This document shows positions 1 to 12,738 of a DNA stretch of 64,000 nt, piece by piece. This stretch comes from Rallus limicola (Eukaryota; Chordata; Aves; Gruiformes; Rallidae), in contig JAKCOZ010000039.1 of assembly GCA_022605955.1 (NCBI GenBank), forward strand, positions 4,769,501 through 4,833,500, in the 5' to 3' direction. A program made the translations under genes and the position numbers. The first letter of the stretch is position 1; each line of letters starts with the position of its first letter. The notes under the pieces are model-generated. The model did not search any database, had not been told where the DNA came from, and saw only the letters and a program-made list of their open reading frames with translations.

Positions 1-2635
1 TGTGTGTATTTAAATGCATTTTATATTAAAAAAGGTTTTACCTGCTCTACTTTATGCATGATACAGTTCTTCCACTTGACGTGTTTCTAAATCCTTCCTT
101 GATGCATGTAAATAAGAATAGCCTGAAGACAGGTCAGTCGGTTGGGACTTAGGGAAAAATATATATAAACCTTACTTTAATAACTTTATTGGTAATTATT
201 CTGATTACATGAGTATGTCCACTGTATATTTTTCCCTTGGAATAATATAATTAAATCTATGGGGAATGATGTTACGAAAAAGAAAAAGGTAGCAAGCCAT
301 AAGCTGTTAAAATTTTATTAACAAGCTGCTTTCTTGAGGAGGAATTTCTCTAATGTTTGAAGAATATTTAGTCACTTCTGTTGTTCATTGCCAGATATAT
401 CTCACTTTATTTCATGCTGCTGTTTTCACTCTTGGACTAGTGGACTATACTTGTTGAAGCATGGAATGATTCATAAGTCTTAATACTAATAGAGACATTT
501 ATGTTGATAGAATTTGACCTTCTGCCTTATACTGGCCATAAATTTCCCTGAGTCTTTGTATCTGGATAAGAAATATATGGGTCATAGGTACTTTCACAGT
601 TTTAAAGTATGCCAGTATGATTGATTATGTATTTCCTTTGTGAATAAATAAGAAATGACATTATTTTGTATTTTAGCTTCAACTGCTGATAATTTATTCT
701 TTTTTCCTTACCTACTTGATCAGCAAATCTACCGTATCAGACTTTCACTCTTCTGCAGTCATTCATAAGTTCATTTTTACTTTTGTCTTTGATTATGAGG
801 TTTATTTAATGGGCCTAGTTTAAGATGCCACTGCAGTTGTCCATCTAGCTTCCTACTGAAATATACTGCCCACCTAACTAGGGTGACAAGACTAGCTGGT
901 GATGAAAATGGATCCAAATAAGACAGGCTCTGAATTAGGGTGCTGCCCCTGTTCTGGGGAAGGTAACAGCTGACAGAGGAGTGGGGAGAGTCTGCTAATA
1001 TCTTACATTGCTGTAGTGAATGTTGCAGCAGCCTGAGAGTCAGTCCTAAACAGGCAAATGTTTGGTGTTCTGCTATGAAATACTATATCAGACCTAAAAT
1101 CTTACAATTTCATGAAATCTCATAGGTTTTTGGGTGCTTAAACCTTTTTATTGCCTTTTGCTTAGTTATTCACTCAACAACTGGACACAGCAGCTTGTGA
1201 TGTGCTTTGCAAATACTCTTAGTGGGGTAATTTATATTCAGTTCATTTATCAATAATTGCTGTTGATGCACCCAACTTTTATGATAGTCATTGGCACCTT
1301 TGTGGGAACTTGTGATGGTCATCAGCTCTAAGCTTATGCTATTGCTTCCCATGGCTATGACTGCATTATTTCATGTTGTATTTTTAAGTTTTTAGGCCAG
1401 GCCTAAACCACCACCACACAGGGTTAAATACAGACTTGATTGTGTTGAACCTACTGTGTGATCCAGGCCCTCATGTATCCATAACTTGACCTTACTGTTA
1501 CTTACAGCACCATTAACATCAATCACTTGTAGATTTGATCAGCAATGACTTTGTATTCTAAGGAGTATGGTCTAGAAAATCTTGACTGATGTTGGGTTGT
1601 GAAGAAATCCATCTAAAAGTTTTCTCGTGCTTAGTGACTTTTGTAAGGATATTGTTCAGTTTCTCTGAGTAGATGGTGGATTAACCAAAAGGACTGATGT
1701 TCTGTTCTGAACAAATCAGAAGGATTCTTGGGGGCAGTATGTTTGCACGAGACTGTAGAATGGGATTAATTTCAGGAACGTACAAGTTTTAGCTTCTGGT
1801 GAAATTTTTTTACAGTATTTTTTTCTTCCTGTGATTTTATTCTTGTGTCTGTTTTGGTGTTTTGCTGTATGGATTAGTGACATGGGAATGAAAGTTATTT
1901 CTAATGCTGAAGAAAGCAAATACAGAAAAAGTTGCTTCTGAATTAGGAATTCCTCCTTGGGTATTTGTTCTAGAATGGATTACTTGACAATTCTGTTTAT
2001 AGAAACAGGATGTTTTGGTTTTATGAAATGTGGATTTCTTGGGAACTCATTTTGAGAAAGTGCTTGTCTGCCTCCACCCTTTGTGGAATGCAGATGACAT
2101 CAGATTTTTTTATGTGCTACAGCCAGTACATAAAAGACCAGTTTTAGAAGTATCAATGACATAAAAGGAATTGCGTGCTAAGCAGACTTACTGTTTAAGG
2201 TGAATTGGTGGATTGATGTCCAGGTGATCATACCCAAGGCAATAAAAATACATTAGTTGGTGCTTTGGATTTTTACCTATACCATTTAAAAATCTTTTAA
2301 ATGAGTGCAGTATAGGTTCCACTTCAGATTGTTTTGTGATCTTCCTAAAACATACCCCTTCAGCTGCCATTATTGGATGGTAAAACTGTGTTGTTCGTGT
2401 CTTTCAGATCTCTTATCTTTAGTTTTCTCTCACTTGTGATAATTTTGGTTCAACTGGCATTTTATTTTAGCGATGGCATTTCCCTTTGGCAACTCTTGGT
2501 TAAGGTCTAATTGCAACTTCCTAAGACCAGCTTCTTAAAACAGAATATTTGTTTGTAAATAAAAAGGCAAGGATCAGTTAAAATAGGATTTAATTTAATA
2601 AAAGCCTTATTCTACTTGGTATCTAAATATTACGG
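1..2635. other. Non-coding stretch, presumed LRCH1 intron 1
   Basis: AT-rich sequence with short homopolymers. I see no exon, RNA gene or recognisable repeat. Short frames such as those near 1170-1352 and 2188-2370 (minus strand) look like chance. Assignment to LRCH1 intron 1 is inferred from the absence of a first exon anywhere before 50025; the far left could instead be intergenic. Confidence 0.5.
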
Positions 2636-2712
2636 GGTCCTAGGATAACTCAGCATGGGAGGGACTCCTGGAGGTTGTCTGATCCAGCCACCTGTGCAAA
2701 GCAAGGTCAAGT
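2636..2712 (-). mobile_element. Diverged CR1 LINE 3'-end fragment
   Basis: The + strand reads gggagggactcctggagg, then a short run ending gatccagccacctgtgcaaagcaaggtcaa. This follows the usual reverse-complement CR1 pattern (ggaagggacctctggaggtc, then tccaacctcctgctcaaagcagg) with many substitutions. No coding part remains. It is an old insertion; its edges are approximate. Confidence 0.55.
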
Positions 2713-5700
2713 ATGAACCTGTTCAATCTGCGCTTGCCAGCTGAAGCATATTTCATTTAGCTGATGCATTCCCAAGTATTTTGCACTCCCAGGTATTCCT
2801 CCTGTTGTGAATTCCACACATTTTCTTGGTCAGAGAGTACCCAAAGTGATTAACTGTTGTTGACAAGCTATGCAGAATTTACTACCTTTTGTCTGCTGGC
2901 ATATTTACCCATATACCTACTGGTAGAGTTTCCCTCCAGTTGTGTATTGACATGAATTCTGACATACTTGGCATCTATCACCAAATGCAGACTGTCATTG
3001 TTACACTGAAGACTTAGGGTAAAGCATTTTGGAAATGTTTTCAACACTTTAAAAGAGAATTTGGTGGTCTTAATAGTGTTTAAAATGATAATTCTGTGTG
3101 TGTTGAGGTTTCTCCATATGAGGAGTGTTCATGAGGAACTTGTAGCAGTCAAGTCTGAAATGCTTCATAAAAGTATGACAAGATGCAGATTTGTTTAGGT
3201 TGAGATAGTGTTTGGGGTTTTTTTTTGTCTTTAAGTTCTGATGGCAGCTGTGGAATGCCTGTGCTTAAAATGACTTAACTTTTTAAGTGGTCTGGCAGTA
3301 AATTTTACTTCCATGTTTTGGGTTAACCCAAACAAACCCCACGCAGCTGCCTGCTCGCTCTACCCCAAAGGAATGGAGAGAAGATTTGGAAAGGTAAAAG
3401 TGTGGAAGCTTCTGGGCTGAGATAAAGGCTGTTTGATAGGTAACAAAAAAGCTGCATACACAAGCAAAGCAAAACAAGTTTGGAGAGGTTTGGATGGGTT
3501 TTGTTGTTGAGGGTTTTTTTGGCAGCTTCGTGCACAAATGCAGGTAGGGTGAAAGGTGGGTATAACTGCACTTGTTGGCAAAATCCCTTCTGACTGATGT
3601 ATGTGGGATTTTCCCTGTTCATAATTTCTGAAATAAATTCTACTGTTTAGGACTAGGTTATAGCAGTGAAAAAGTAGCTTACTGTTGCCTTTTATCTGCA
3701 AAAACCTCAGCACAGGTTTATTCAACTTACTTGCTTAACAGGGTCTCCTGTCACAGTGCTGTATTTAGCCTGCTGTCAGCATCTGAGTTTAGTTCAAAAT
3801 GATATTCAGTATGTCTTTGTCACTGTGACTGTAGCATTACAAATGTCTTTATATAATACAGTTCTGCAATTATAGCTGTTGAAAGGTAGTTATTCTTTCT
3901 CACTAGCTACCATGTATGGTCTTGGATTTTATCCTTGGTTTTACTTCTTCCTTTCAAATTGTCCTGGGGAAACTGTAGTACTATGTTGCCAGTAGTGTAA
4001 ATACTAAAATATTAGGATAATTTGTTCTTGTATTTCAGTATCTGAATGTTAGAAAACAATCTTCTGATATATTCAATGCAGTGTATTTTCACTCTATGCA
4101 GTGTCACTACAACAGAACTTCGTTAGGTACTGTTTAAGATGTGAAAGTCTCCCCCCTCTCCCACCCTAGCTAAAGGAACAGAGTAGAGGACAAATACTTG
4201 TTTTCCTTAGATTTTTCCCTTCAGTTTCTTAATAAAATCACCAGAAACCATAACTGTAAAAAACAAGATGATTAAAACGTGTTTTTTAAATATAATCAGA
4301 TTAAAATCTGGAGCTGAACTCATCTGTGGCCAGATGATACCAGACTACTTTTATGATTCAGCCATAAATTAGTGTAAAATGGTTTAGGTAATGAAATACA
4401 CCGAGGGCTGTTCTACTCAGCATCAGTATCGTTCCATGGGATTTTTAATTTATTTTTTTTTTTAGTAGCTTCAAGAGCAGTAGCACATTTAATCAAGTGA
4501 TTTCTTGGAATATAATTCTCACAAAATTCTCTTCCATTAATTGAACCTTCAGTTCTGAAATGTGGTTATCAGTATGTTTTCTACTTCATAGAATATTAAT
4601 ACAACATTTAACTATTTTTATATATACATAAATTTATTCCCATAACACCCATCAAAAGCTGTCAACTGCCTGAATGGTAGATTTCAGCTACCATGTTTCA
4701 ACCTTCATGTTATAACTGGAGAAGTTGATGAGGAATGGAAAAGGCAGTGGGTATGTTTGGAGGTGATGGACTTCTAAATAATGTTAGCCCTACAAATGCA
4801 AAAGTTTCTGTACTTTCTGTTAACCTTTGTGGCTAAAGGATTAAAACCAATGAATAACTGGTATATTAGGCCACTGGCAAGATAGTAGCAAATAGAGTTT
4901 TGGCTTACTGTCTTACCTGTGTTGTATGAATTTGAACTCAGGTACGATTAAATCTTTAACTGTCTCTTGTATTGGGCTCAAATGTAGTAAGCTGTAAATT
5001 TTAAAGAAAAAGGAAACAGAGTGAGGATAGTAATTTAGTTTATATCCTACTATACAGCATTTATAGAGTTTGGTAGCATGTCAGAATTTTCCTTAGGGGG
5101 TTGCTCTGTGTTGCTTAATGTTCATTTAAAATGTTTGTCAGTCAGTGTACCTGACAGTAAATTACCTGGAGGCAGTCAGTGTCTAAATAATATCCTTTGG
5201 CTACGTCATTCCTTAGGGAATTTCCACTGTGGTAATAGGTATTTTTAGGGGGAAAAAAACCCCCACCCAATAAAACACCAGCAGCTTTGGCTCTTAGTAT
5301 CATAAAACTACTATGTAAATACTAAACTACACCCTCAGCCCTTTTTCTGCAGTTTATTAAGTTGGAGCAAAATTTCAAAGTTACATAACATGGATCAAGC
5401 TTTGCTGAGCGTCTTGGCAGTTGACTTGGAGTGGTACGGTATGTCTGTGCTGTGTGTGAGAGTAAGATAGCAAGGCTAAGTCTTTGTGGGTACCTGTTGG
5501 AAATTTTCACCTCTTTTGCTTTCACCTCTGTTTTACCTGACCCTCCCTGACACTGAGGGGAAAAAAGGAAGAGAACAGAAAATTGAGGCTACCTTCTCTT
5601 TTTTGCAGAAAAATTCTGAGGTGGAACCCTTTGAAAAGGGATGCGTCTGAGAATGTTGCTTTCTGTTTCAGTTGGGCAAGAAAGTGGGTCTGTTATTTGG

Positions 5701-6696
5701 AATGATTACTTAATAAATAAAAGTTTATGAAAATCAATGTAAGAATAACATGGTTTTGTCAATTTTATTTTAAATGGCCTCTGTTACTTGGAAGTGAAAC
5801 TTGAAAAAGCTACTTAATATCAAATGGTAATTTACAGCTTGTTACAGAATGACATTGCATTGTACATTTAAATACATGCTTTCTTGGTAATGAATCTATT
5901 AATTTATGACTGTATGGAAAAATCTTTTGTTACTTTGATGTGCTATTTCTGTATAGAGAGAGCCAAGTGAAGTGTAACTGTGTACCTGGTATCATGCTTC
6001 AAGTGAATGAAAGACAAAAATCAAAGCTTAGCTGATTATCAAAGTAAATACAAATAGCCTCGCCACAGCCCCAACACCTTTCTGACCAGTGATTTAGAAT
6101 ATCATGTACTTTTAGCAAACTGTAGGAGTCACACAGTGACTCCTACAGTTGGCTAAATTTTCCCACAATGAATGTTTATTTTAATTTCAGAATAAATTAA
6201 TTGGCTTCTGCAAGGGCTAGTTGACTCACCATTTCTGAAGATGACCAGATCAGTCAGTCTTCTCTGTTTTGGGGAGACTGTCTGACCAATGCACGTACTT
6301 CGTGTTTTCTTGTAAGACTTGGAGGAAAATTTAATTTATAGATCACCATTACTTTCTATCCTCACTTGATTTGTGTGCCTTTTTATCTTACTCAAGTTGA
6401 GGATGCTTTCAGTCATTGTCAGGGTAATTTACTAGCCAGTTAAAGCCACAATCAAGCCATGAGAATATATTTCCTTAACAGGCCATTCCTTGGGGCAATT
6501 GTTCATGTGAAAACATACTTGGTTTTAGTTTCATGCTGGTAAAGTATTTAAAATTATGCTGTTAAGCAGTAATTTCCATATCCAGTGTTTTGTATAAAGC
6601 AGTTTTGCAAACAAGGATGCACTTGAATAAAGAATAGCCTCAGTCATTGTGCATTGTATTCTCATTTGCAGGATGTGCAAGCACATGTGTGAATAC
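2713..6696. other. Non-coding stretch, presumed intron 1
   Basis: No exon or transposon recognised. It contains a perfect 15-bp inverted repeat at 6118-6150 (listed separately) and T-rich runs. Overlapping minus-strand frames around 3283-3725 have no recognisable domain and are probably chance. Confidence 0.5.
6118..6150. repeat. Perfect inverted repeat, 15-bp arms, 3-nt spacer
   Basis: Left arm aactgtaggagtcac (6118-6132), spacer aca, right arm gtgactcctacagtt (6136-6150), every position paired. The next outward pair (a/g) fails. It is far shorter than a microRNA precursor and lies in otherwise unremarkable intronic sequence. Confidence 0.95.
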
Positions 6697-7092
6697 AGGC
6701 TGAGAGAGTTGGGTTTGTTCAGCCCAAGAGAAGAGAAGGCTCCAAGGAGACCTTATAGTGGCCTTCCAGTGCATGAAGAGGCCTACATGAAAGCTGGAGA
6801 GGGACTTTGCAAGGGCATGGAGTGACAAGACAATGGTCAATGGCCTTGAGCTGAAAGAGGGAAGATTTAACTCACATGTAAGGGAAAAATTCTTCCCTGT
6901 GAGGACAGTGAGGCGCTCGTACAGGCTGCCCAGAGCAGCTGTGGCTGCCCCTTCCCTGACCGTGTCCAAGGCCGGGTTGGATGGGGCTTTGGGCAGCCTG
7001 GGCTAGTGGAGGGTGTCCCTGCCCATGGCAGGAGGTTGGAACTTGATGATCTTTAAGGTGTCCTCCAACCCAAACCAGTCTGTCATTCTGTG
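6697..7092 (+). mobile_element. CR1 LINE fragment, 5'-truncated, 3' end retained
   Basis: It starts aggctgagagagttgggttt and passes through the regions for the ORF2 carboxyl end (ttcttccctgtgaggacagtgaggcgctcgtacaggctgcccagagcagctgtggct, in part). It ends with the CR1 3' tail ggtgtcctccaacc...cattctgtg. Frames are broken, so it is non-functional. The subfamily differs from the copies at 14.1, 23.0 and 42.5 kb: it has the 'gctgtggctgccccttccct' type of 3' end. Confidence 0.88.
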
Positions 7093-10000
7093 TCCATAAA
7101 CAAGAGAGAGAATTATGTACACACATATACACACTTCAGGCATATGGACTTAAAATTTGAAGTTAAATTTTTTTGTAGCTGGAAGAAAAAAGGTGTGTGT
7201 TTATCTCCATAATTTGAAATCAGGAGTCATGAGAATTTTTAGGATCAATTTTAAGAACAATTTCTGGTATTTATGCAAAATATATTCAAGAAGGTTGTGT
7301 ATGTATTTCATTCTGGACTCAGAATACATACTTATGGAAGAATGTTTTTTTCAGTATTTTCTGCAGGGTCAAACTTTTATATATTTAATAATATAGCATT
7401 AGTTATTTTTCTCTACACTTAGGTGTGTTGTAGAGTAATCTTATGTAAAGTATGCAGCTCACTACCAAATTGAAGTTCCTATTCTCTGCTTTTACAGAAA
7501 AAGTAAATACCAGCAGAGTATGAGCACCTCAAAATTCTGACTGAATCTTATATTTTTTGCATCCTTGTACAATTGTTTTTCTGTCTGGCTACAGTTTAGC
7601 AAGGAAAAACATATTCTGCTTTTCTCCTTACTTAATGATTTTATGATTTCTGTATTTCTATGTAAGTTTTAGTGCTGTGTCTGTCATTTCCAAGATTGCT
7701 TAGAGCCTGAGAGGAATTACTGATCTTAAGCACATGTGCCAAGGTATTTGTGACTGTCTCTTGTTATCTCTTCTTTTTTTATGCTATCATAATGTTTTGC
7801 CTTTCTTAGGTAAATTAAATTTCATTGTATTTCAGATACTTGGTTTTATTCCCTTCCTCTGTGTGATGTAGAACATTAAGAAACAGTATTATAAGTGGGT
7901 TTAATATAGTTTAATGCTTCTAATGCATATAAAAAAAAAATGTTGGACCTTCTCTAGGCTGTTTTTGTATCATAATTGCATTTTGTAAAAACCAGTCTCC
8001 AGCCACTAACTCTTCCTTTTAGATGTCAGTGGATTAGTGTCACTGTGTTAGTTAATCACTAAGTTAGCAAGATGTGTTAATCCCTTATTCAAGGTTTGAA
8101 TCTAAGAATCCTGTAGAAAAACTGCTTAGAGGCTAAAACAGTTTTGTCATCTGTTAAATTTCAGGTCTACCAGAAGCAAGTTTTACTGGGTTTGGGTTTT
8201 TTGTGGGTTTTGGGTATTTTTAAAAAGCATTAAACCCTGAGGCACGTGTGGAGGATGAAATTGCCAGTGAAAGTTGAGTTAGTTATACAATTACTGGATT
8301 TTCATTTGGGTAAAACTGTATCAGTTAGGGATTTTTCTTATGTATACGTTAGCAGTTTGTAAGACTGGGGATCTTGAAAGCAAAATAGTTGGTTGCTGGG
8401 GCCCCAGTCACATTATTGCTTAAAGTTCAAGTTTTATTTTTTCCTTTGTTCTTATCTCATAGACTTACTCCTCTTTTAGGAGGGTATTTTCAAGTTTAGT
8501 TGCCTCTAAAAGTTGATGTGCTCTCTTCTGTGCATTATGGCATAGTAAATAGTGATGTTTAAGGAGTTTTATCTCTTTGGATCCCTGATATGAACTAAAA
8601 TGCTGCTGTAGGCACAGTCAGTTTGTTTTCAGCAATTTGAATCTTTTTGGCACTCTCTTTAGAGTAACTGGAGGATGCCTATAAGAGATGCTATGTTCAA
8701 AGTATCGTATCAAGGATTAAAAAAAAGAATAAATAACTTCCTGTTCTGCTGAAAGAGGAAATTAGCATCTCTGTCACTCCTCAGAGGGACAGAATGCCTG
8801 GAGCAATTCTGATCATACATTGCACTTTGACAGCTGGCTGGATCTAATGCTTTTAGAGCTGTGCTTAAGTGGCTTATGTTTAGCCATTACCCAAATTTTG
8901 TTCTAATAACTTGTACTGCTTGAGGTGACTTTCTCTCCTTGTTTTACATGAATTCATAAAGAGGCAATAAAATCAGGTTTTTCCAGTTCAGAAGACTTTA
9001 AATAAGGCTAACCTTGTTTTGAAAGTGAAGTTGACAGACTGAGATGAGTTAACATTTCATTATTTAATCAGATTTACTAAATACTGTATTAGCTAGAATA
9101 GACACTTAGGGTTTTTTTTATTCAGTACACAGGCAAAAAGCTAATTTATATTAGCTTTATACTGATTGAAACCATCATGCAAAATTAAACTGTTTCATAA
9201 TCACCTTTTTAAAAGCAATATTTGGAGCATAGCTGTTGCTCTAAAAAGATAGTCATATTTCTAATTCTTGTAGCTTTGGTGGGATGAATTTTTGGTCTAA
9301 TGCAGCATGAAATGTATGTTATGAGTTAATTGATCTGCTGAAATAACGTTGTAAGTGCCAGCAACCAGAGGGGGATTGTAGGTGACTGGGTTCTGTGGTG
9401 TCAGTGATTGCAGGGGCTGGAGTTAGTGGGACCGAGTGCTGGCCGCTGTGCATCTGTGGTGCCAGAGCCGGGAGAGTGTGTGGGGTGGGTGGGCGTGCAA
9501 GTGCTGGCAAAGATCAACCCAGTGTAGGCAGGAGTTGGTGAAGTGACAAGGGAGGTTTGTGTGTCTCTTAAGGGCAAGATCATGGGAGCAGCTGGAGCAG
9601 GGTGGTCCTGGCCAAATGCCAAAGAGACCATAGGGTCTGGGTGCCTCTAGAGATGAGACCTATGCATGTGTACACCTCTCCAAAGGTGAGACCACAGTGG
9701 GGCTGGCTGTTGGGGGACCAGCTCTGTGTTTATGTGCATGTATACGTGGCCTCAGGAGCTCTCATGTCCAGATGCCAGAGACTGGGAAGGCCAAGTGTCT
9801 GAACCTTGCTGCTGGAGGGATCCATGTTGCGTGTCTGTGTGTTGTCACTAGCAGACTTCCATCCTTCTTGGTTGGAACAGGAGCAGGATGTGGCTTCTGG
9901 TGATACCTGTGGTTGTGTGAGTGCTCAGTGTGTATGTCAGCGTTATCTGTGTGGTCACTTGTGTATGCATGAATGTGTGAGGCATGTGTGTGCTTCTGAT

Positions 10001-11919
10001 CTGACCGGGTAATTTTCCCCTAATACCTTTTCATTATGATATACTGATTTTGATGTTTCAATATCAATATTTTTTTAAGCTGTGTCATTATGGAGATTGG
10101 AGAATATTTGTTATTACAGACAAAAAGGTTTTGATGGATCCTTTTTTATATTATAATTTATTTAAAAAAGCAGGTCTTCTGCAGGAATTGAGTGAAAACA
10201 GTGTCTCTTGTAAACACACACAGCACTTGTAATATAAAGGTTCAGGCATAGGTCAATGTCTTGACACGGGAAATGACTCAGTGTGAAGACACTTTGATTT
10301 TGCTGACTTCTGTTACCCATTCACTTTGAAGTGATTCATTTTATTTTTAAAAAAAGGTGATGTTGAGTCTTCAGTAGTACAGAACTGTTTTGATATCAGT
10401 AGGCAGGAAGCATGAGCATGAATTCACTGTTCAGCCTTAAAGCAGGAGAAAAGCAGTGTCACTTGACTATGTGACATCCTTTCCACTGTTGCTAGAGTGT
10501 TTTAAAGCTGGATTGTTGATTTGTGACAGCATATGTCAGACAAAATTCTGCCTTTCCAGGGCTGTCCCTTAGTTATGCAGCTTTCAGTTTCTGTTTTTTA
10601 AATGTCATTAAACAAAATGTAACAAGGGTTACTGAAAAACAAGATAATGTAATGCTGATGTAGGTCCCTAACTGTGGTGGCTGTATATGCTTGAAGTCTT
10701 TTTAGCCAGTCCTGATGTTTTGGTGCTGCACAGATGAGGACTATTGCAATAGCCATGGTATCCCCATGGCTTTGTAAAATCAAGATGTGTGTAACATTAT
10801 GCCACTTGAAAGAAAAGCCTTCAGTGTAGGTTAAGGTAGGCAAAATATTAATCATACCATATATATATATGCCACACTTTCAGAGTGTAAAAGTTTACTT
10901 GACTATTCCTTATAAATTACTACTGAAACAAAGGTATAGAAAACCATTCCCTCTGAACTTGTGTTGCTGAACTTTCTATGTCACTTTTTGGAAGTGTTTT
11001 GGATCTGTTTGAATTAGAGGCAGAAGACATCTTGCACTGATTTTTCACTTAATTCAGTTTCTCTACATCAGCAGTTTCCAAAGTGAAAAATATTAATAAC
11101 ATGAAAAAGCTTGAAAGTGTCATTCCCCTCAAATTGTTCATAGATTGTTGACATGACTGCTCTTTCCTCAGTCTTGCCCAATTCAGCTGGTCTTCGCAGA
11201 GGAATGTAAATAGCAGTAGATGAATGATGGGCACTATCCAGGTAGAATTGAAGAGGTTTAAAAGAACAAAGTTGTTATGAAAGTTACATGAGCAAATAGT
11301 GAAGCTGCCAGCTCCTTTTTTTTTTAAAGAAGAGTTAGACTTGATATGAGCTCTGCAGACTGCTACTGAACTTTGCTGAGAAAATTCGTGCTCTTTTGAA
11401 GGGGCTGAAAAACTTTGAGCACCTTGACTGCCTATACCTTTGTTCCTTCTTTCTTTTGTTTTAAGCCAATGGAATATGAATACTTCTCTCACCTAGAATC
11501 AGTTTTCCTCTCTTTACTATGCAAGGCTGATTATTGCAGAATTTTGCCAGGCTTGCTTCTTGCAGAATTGTACCTGAACTTCCATAATCTTATGGAAACC
11601 ATGTGCAAAGGAAAGAGAGTAACCAAGCAAATAACTTTTAAATTCTTAGAGAAATTGAGAGGTGGTAATAGGGGCTCCCTATGGTCCATGGATGAGGAGT
11701 GTGACACAAAACTGCCCATGTTTTAATAACGAAAGAAGCCTCACAAGAAGAGGGTTCCTGTGAAGGATTCTGAGAATGATTCTCTACATTGCTGGTTACC
11801 TTCCTAAAAATGCTTCAAGCCTCTGGTAGTGTCAGCTTTCATCTTTGCAGTGACTGTCTTTGTGGTGTGTCACCCTAACAATAACTGAATGTAACTTATC
11901 CATAAATTACATGATTAGT

Positions 11920-11920
<1 letters not shown>
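7093..11920. other. Non-coding stretch, presumed intron 1
   Basis: No exon recognised. The segment at about 9330-10010 is richer in G and in TG/GTG words than its surroundings and carries several overlapping short frames on both strands; I cannot assign it to a repeat family. An (AT)n run lies near 10860. The 147-codon minus-strand frame at 11049-11492 shows no recognisable domain. Confidence 0.5.

Positions 11921-11954
<34 letters not shown>
11921..11954 (+). repeat. Poly(C) homopolymer, 34 bases
   Basis: An uninterrupted run of 34 C follows catgattagtt and precedes gaatactag. Pure C/G homopolymers of this length are uncommon in vertebrate DNA. The complementary strand is G34, able to form G-quadruplexes. 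The exact length may be uncertain because such runs are prone to sequencing and assembly slippage. Confidence 0.95.
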
Positions 11955-11955
<1 letters not shown>

Positions 11956-12333
11956 AATACTAGTGATACTGTTAATACCTGCTAGAATGTTACTGGTTCC
12001 TTTAAGTTCCTAAGTCATAGCAAAGTATCAGTAAACATATGCTACTTTTTGTGTATATTGAGAGCTTGAAGACTATGGTTGTGTCTTAGCTGGACCTGAG
12101 AGTTGAAAGTACTTTTCATTAACATCAGAACTCAGGTCATTGTTTATTACTCTTCCTACCAACAGAAGAGGATAACTTTAGCAATAATTTTCTCAGAATT
12201 GCTTATATAGCATAAGCAAGCTTGAGGGAACAAAGAAAACTGAGGAAGGCCCATGGCTTTTGTGAAAGGAGCAGGAGGAATTTGGGGGGCATAATGTGAC
12301 CAGATTAATTTAATTAAAGGTGGATTTTAAGTA
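11955..12333. other. Non-coding stretch between poly(C) and a CR1 copy
   Basis: AT-rich intronic-type sequence; nothing recognised. Confidence 0.5.
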
Positions 12334-12738
12334 GGAGGAAATACTGAGGGAGCTGGGATTGTTCAGCCTGGAGAAGAGGAGGCTCAGGGGAGACCTTATA
12401 GCTCTCTATAACTTCCTGAAGGGAGGTTGTGGTGAGCTAGGGGTCGGCCTCTTCTCCCGTGTAGACAGTGACAGAACTAGAGGGAATGGTGTCAAGCTGC
12501 GCCAGGGGAGATTCAGGCTGGACATTAGGAAGCACTACTTCTCAGAAAGGGTAGTCAGGCACTGGAATGCACTGCCCAGGGAGGTGGTGGAGTCACCAAC
12601 CCTGGGGGTGTTCAAGGAAAGACTAGATGTTGTATTGAGGGACATGGTTTAGTGGGAGCTGGTAGTAATAGGTGAATGGTTGGACTGGATAATCTTTTAG
12701 GTCTTTTCCAACCTTGATAATTCTGTGATTCTGTGATT
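12334..12738 (+). mobile_element. CR1 LINE 3' fragment with intact ORF2 carboxyl end
   Basis: It begins gaggaaatactgagggagctggg and ends with the tandem 3' tail ttctgtgattctgtgatt. A 97-codon frame at 12359-12652 reads [20 protein letters not shown], includes [20 protein letters not shown] and [13 protein letters not shown], and is the normal carboxyl end of CR1 ORF2 (downstream of the reverse transcriptase). The element is 5'-truncated, lacks all catalytic residues and cannot move on its own. Its sequence type differs from the 14.1/23.0/42.5 kb group. Confidence 0.92.

Noticed and set aside
3283..3725. Three overlapping minus-strand frames of 84 to 121 codons
   Set aside because: No family resemblance; overlap in all three frames indicates a local shortage of stop codons, not a gene.
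11049..11492. 147-codon minus-strand frame
   Set aside because: No recognisable domain, no splice or codon-use support, and frames of this size are expected by chance in a window of this length.
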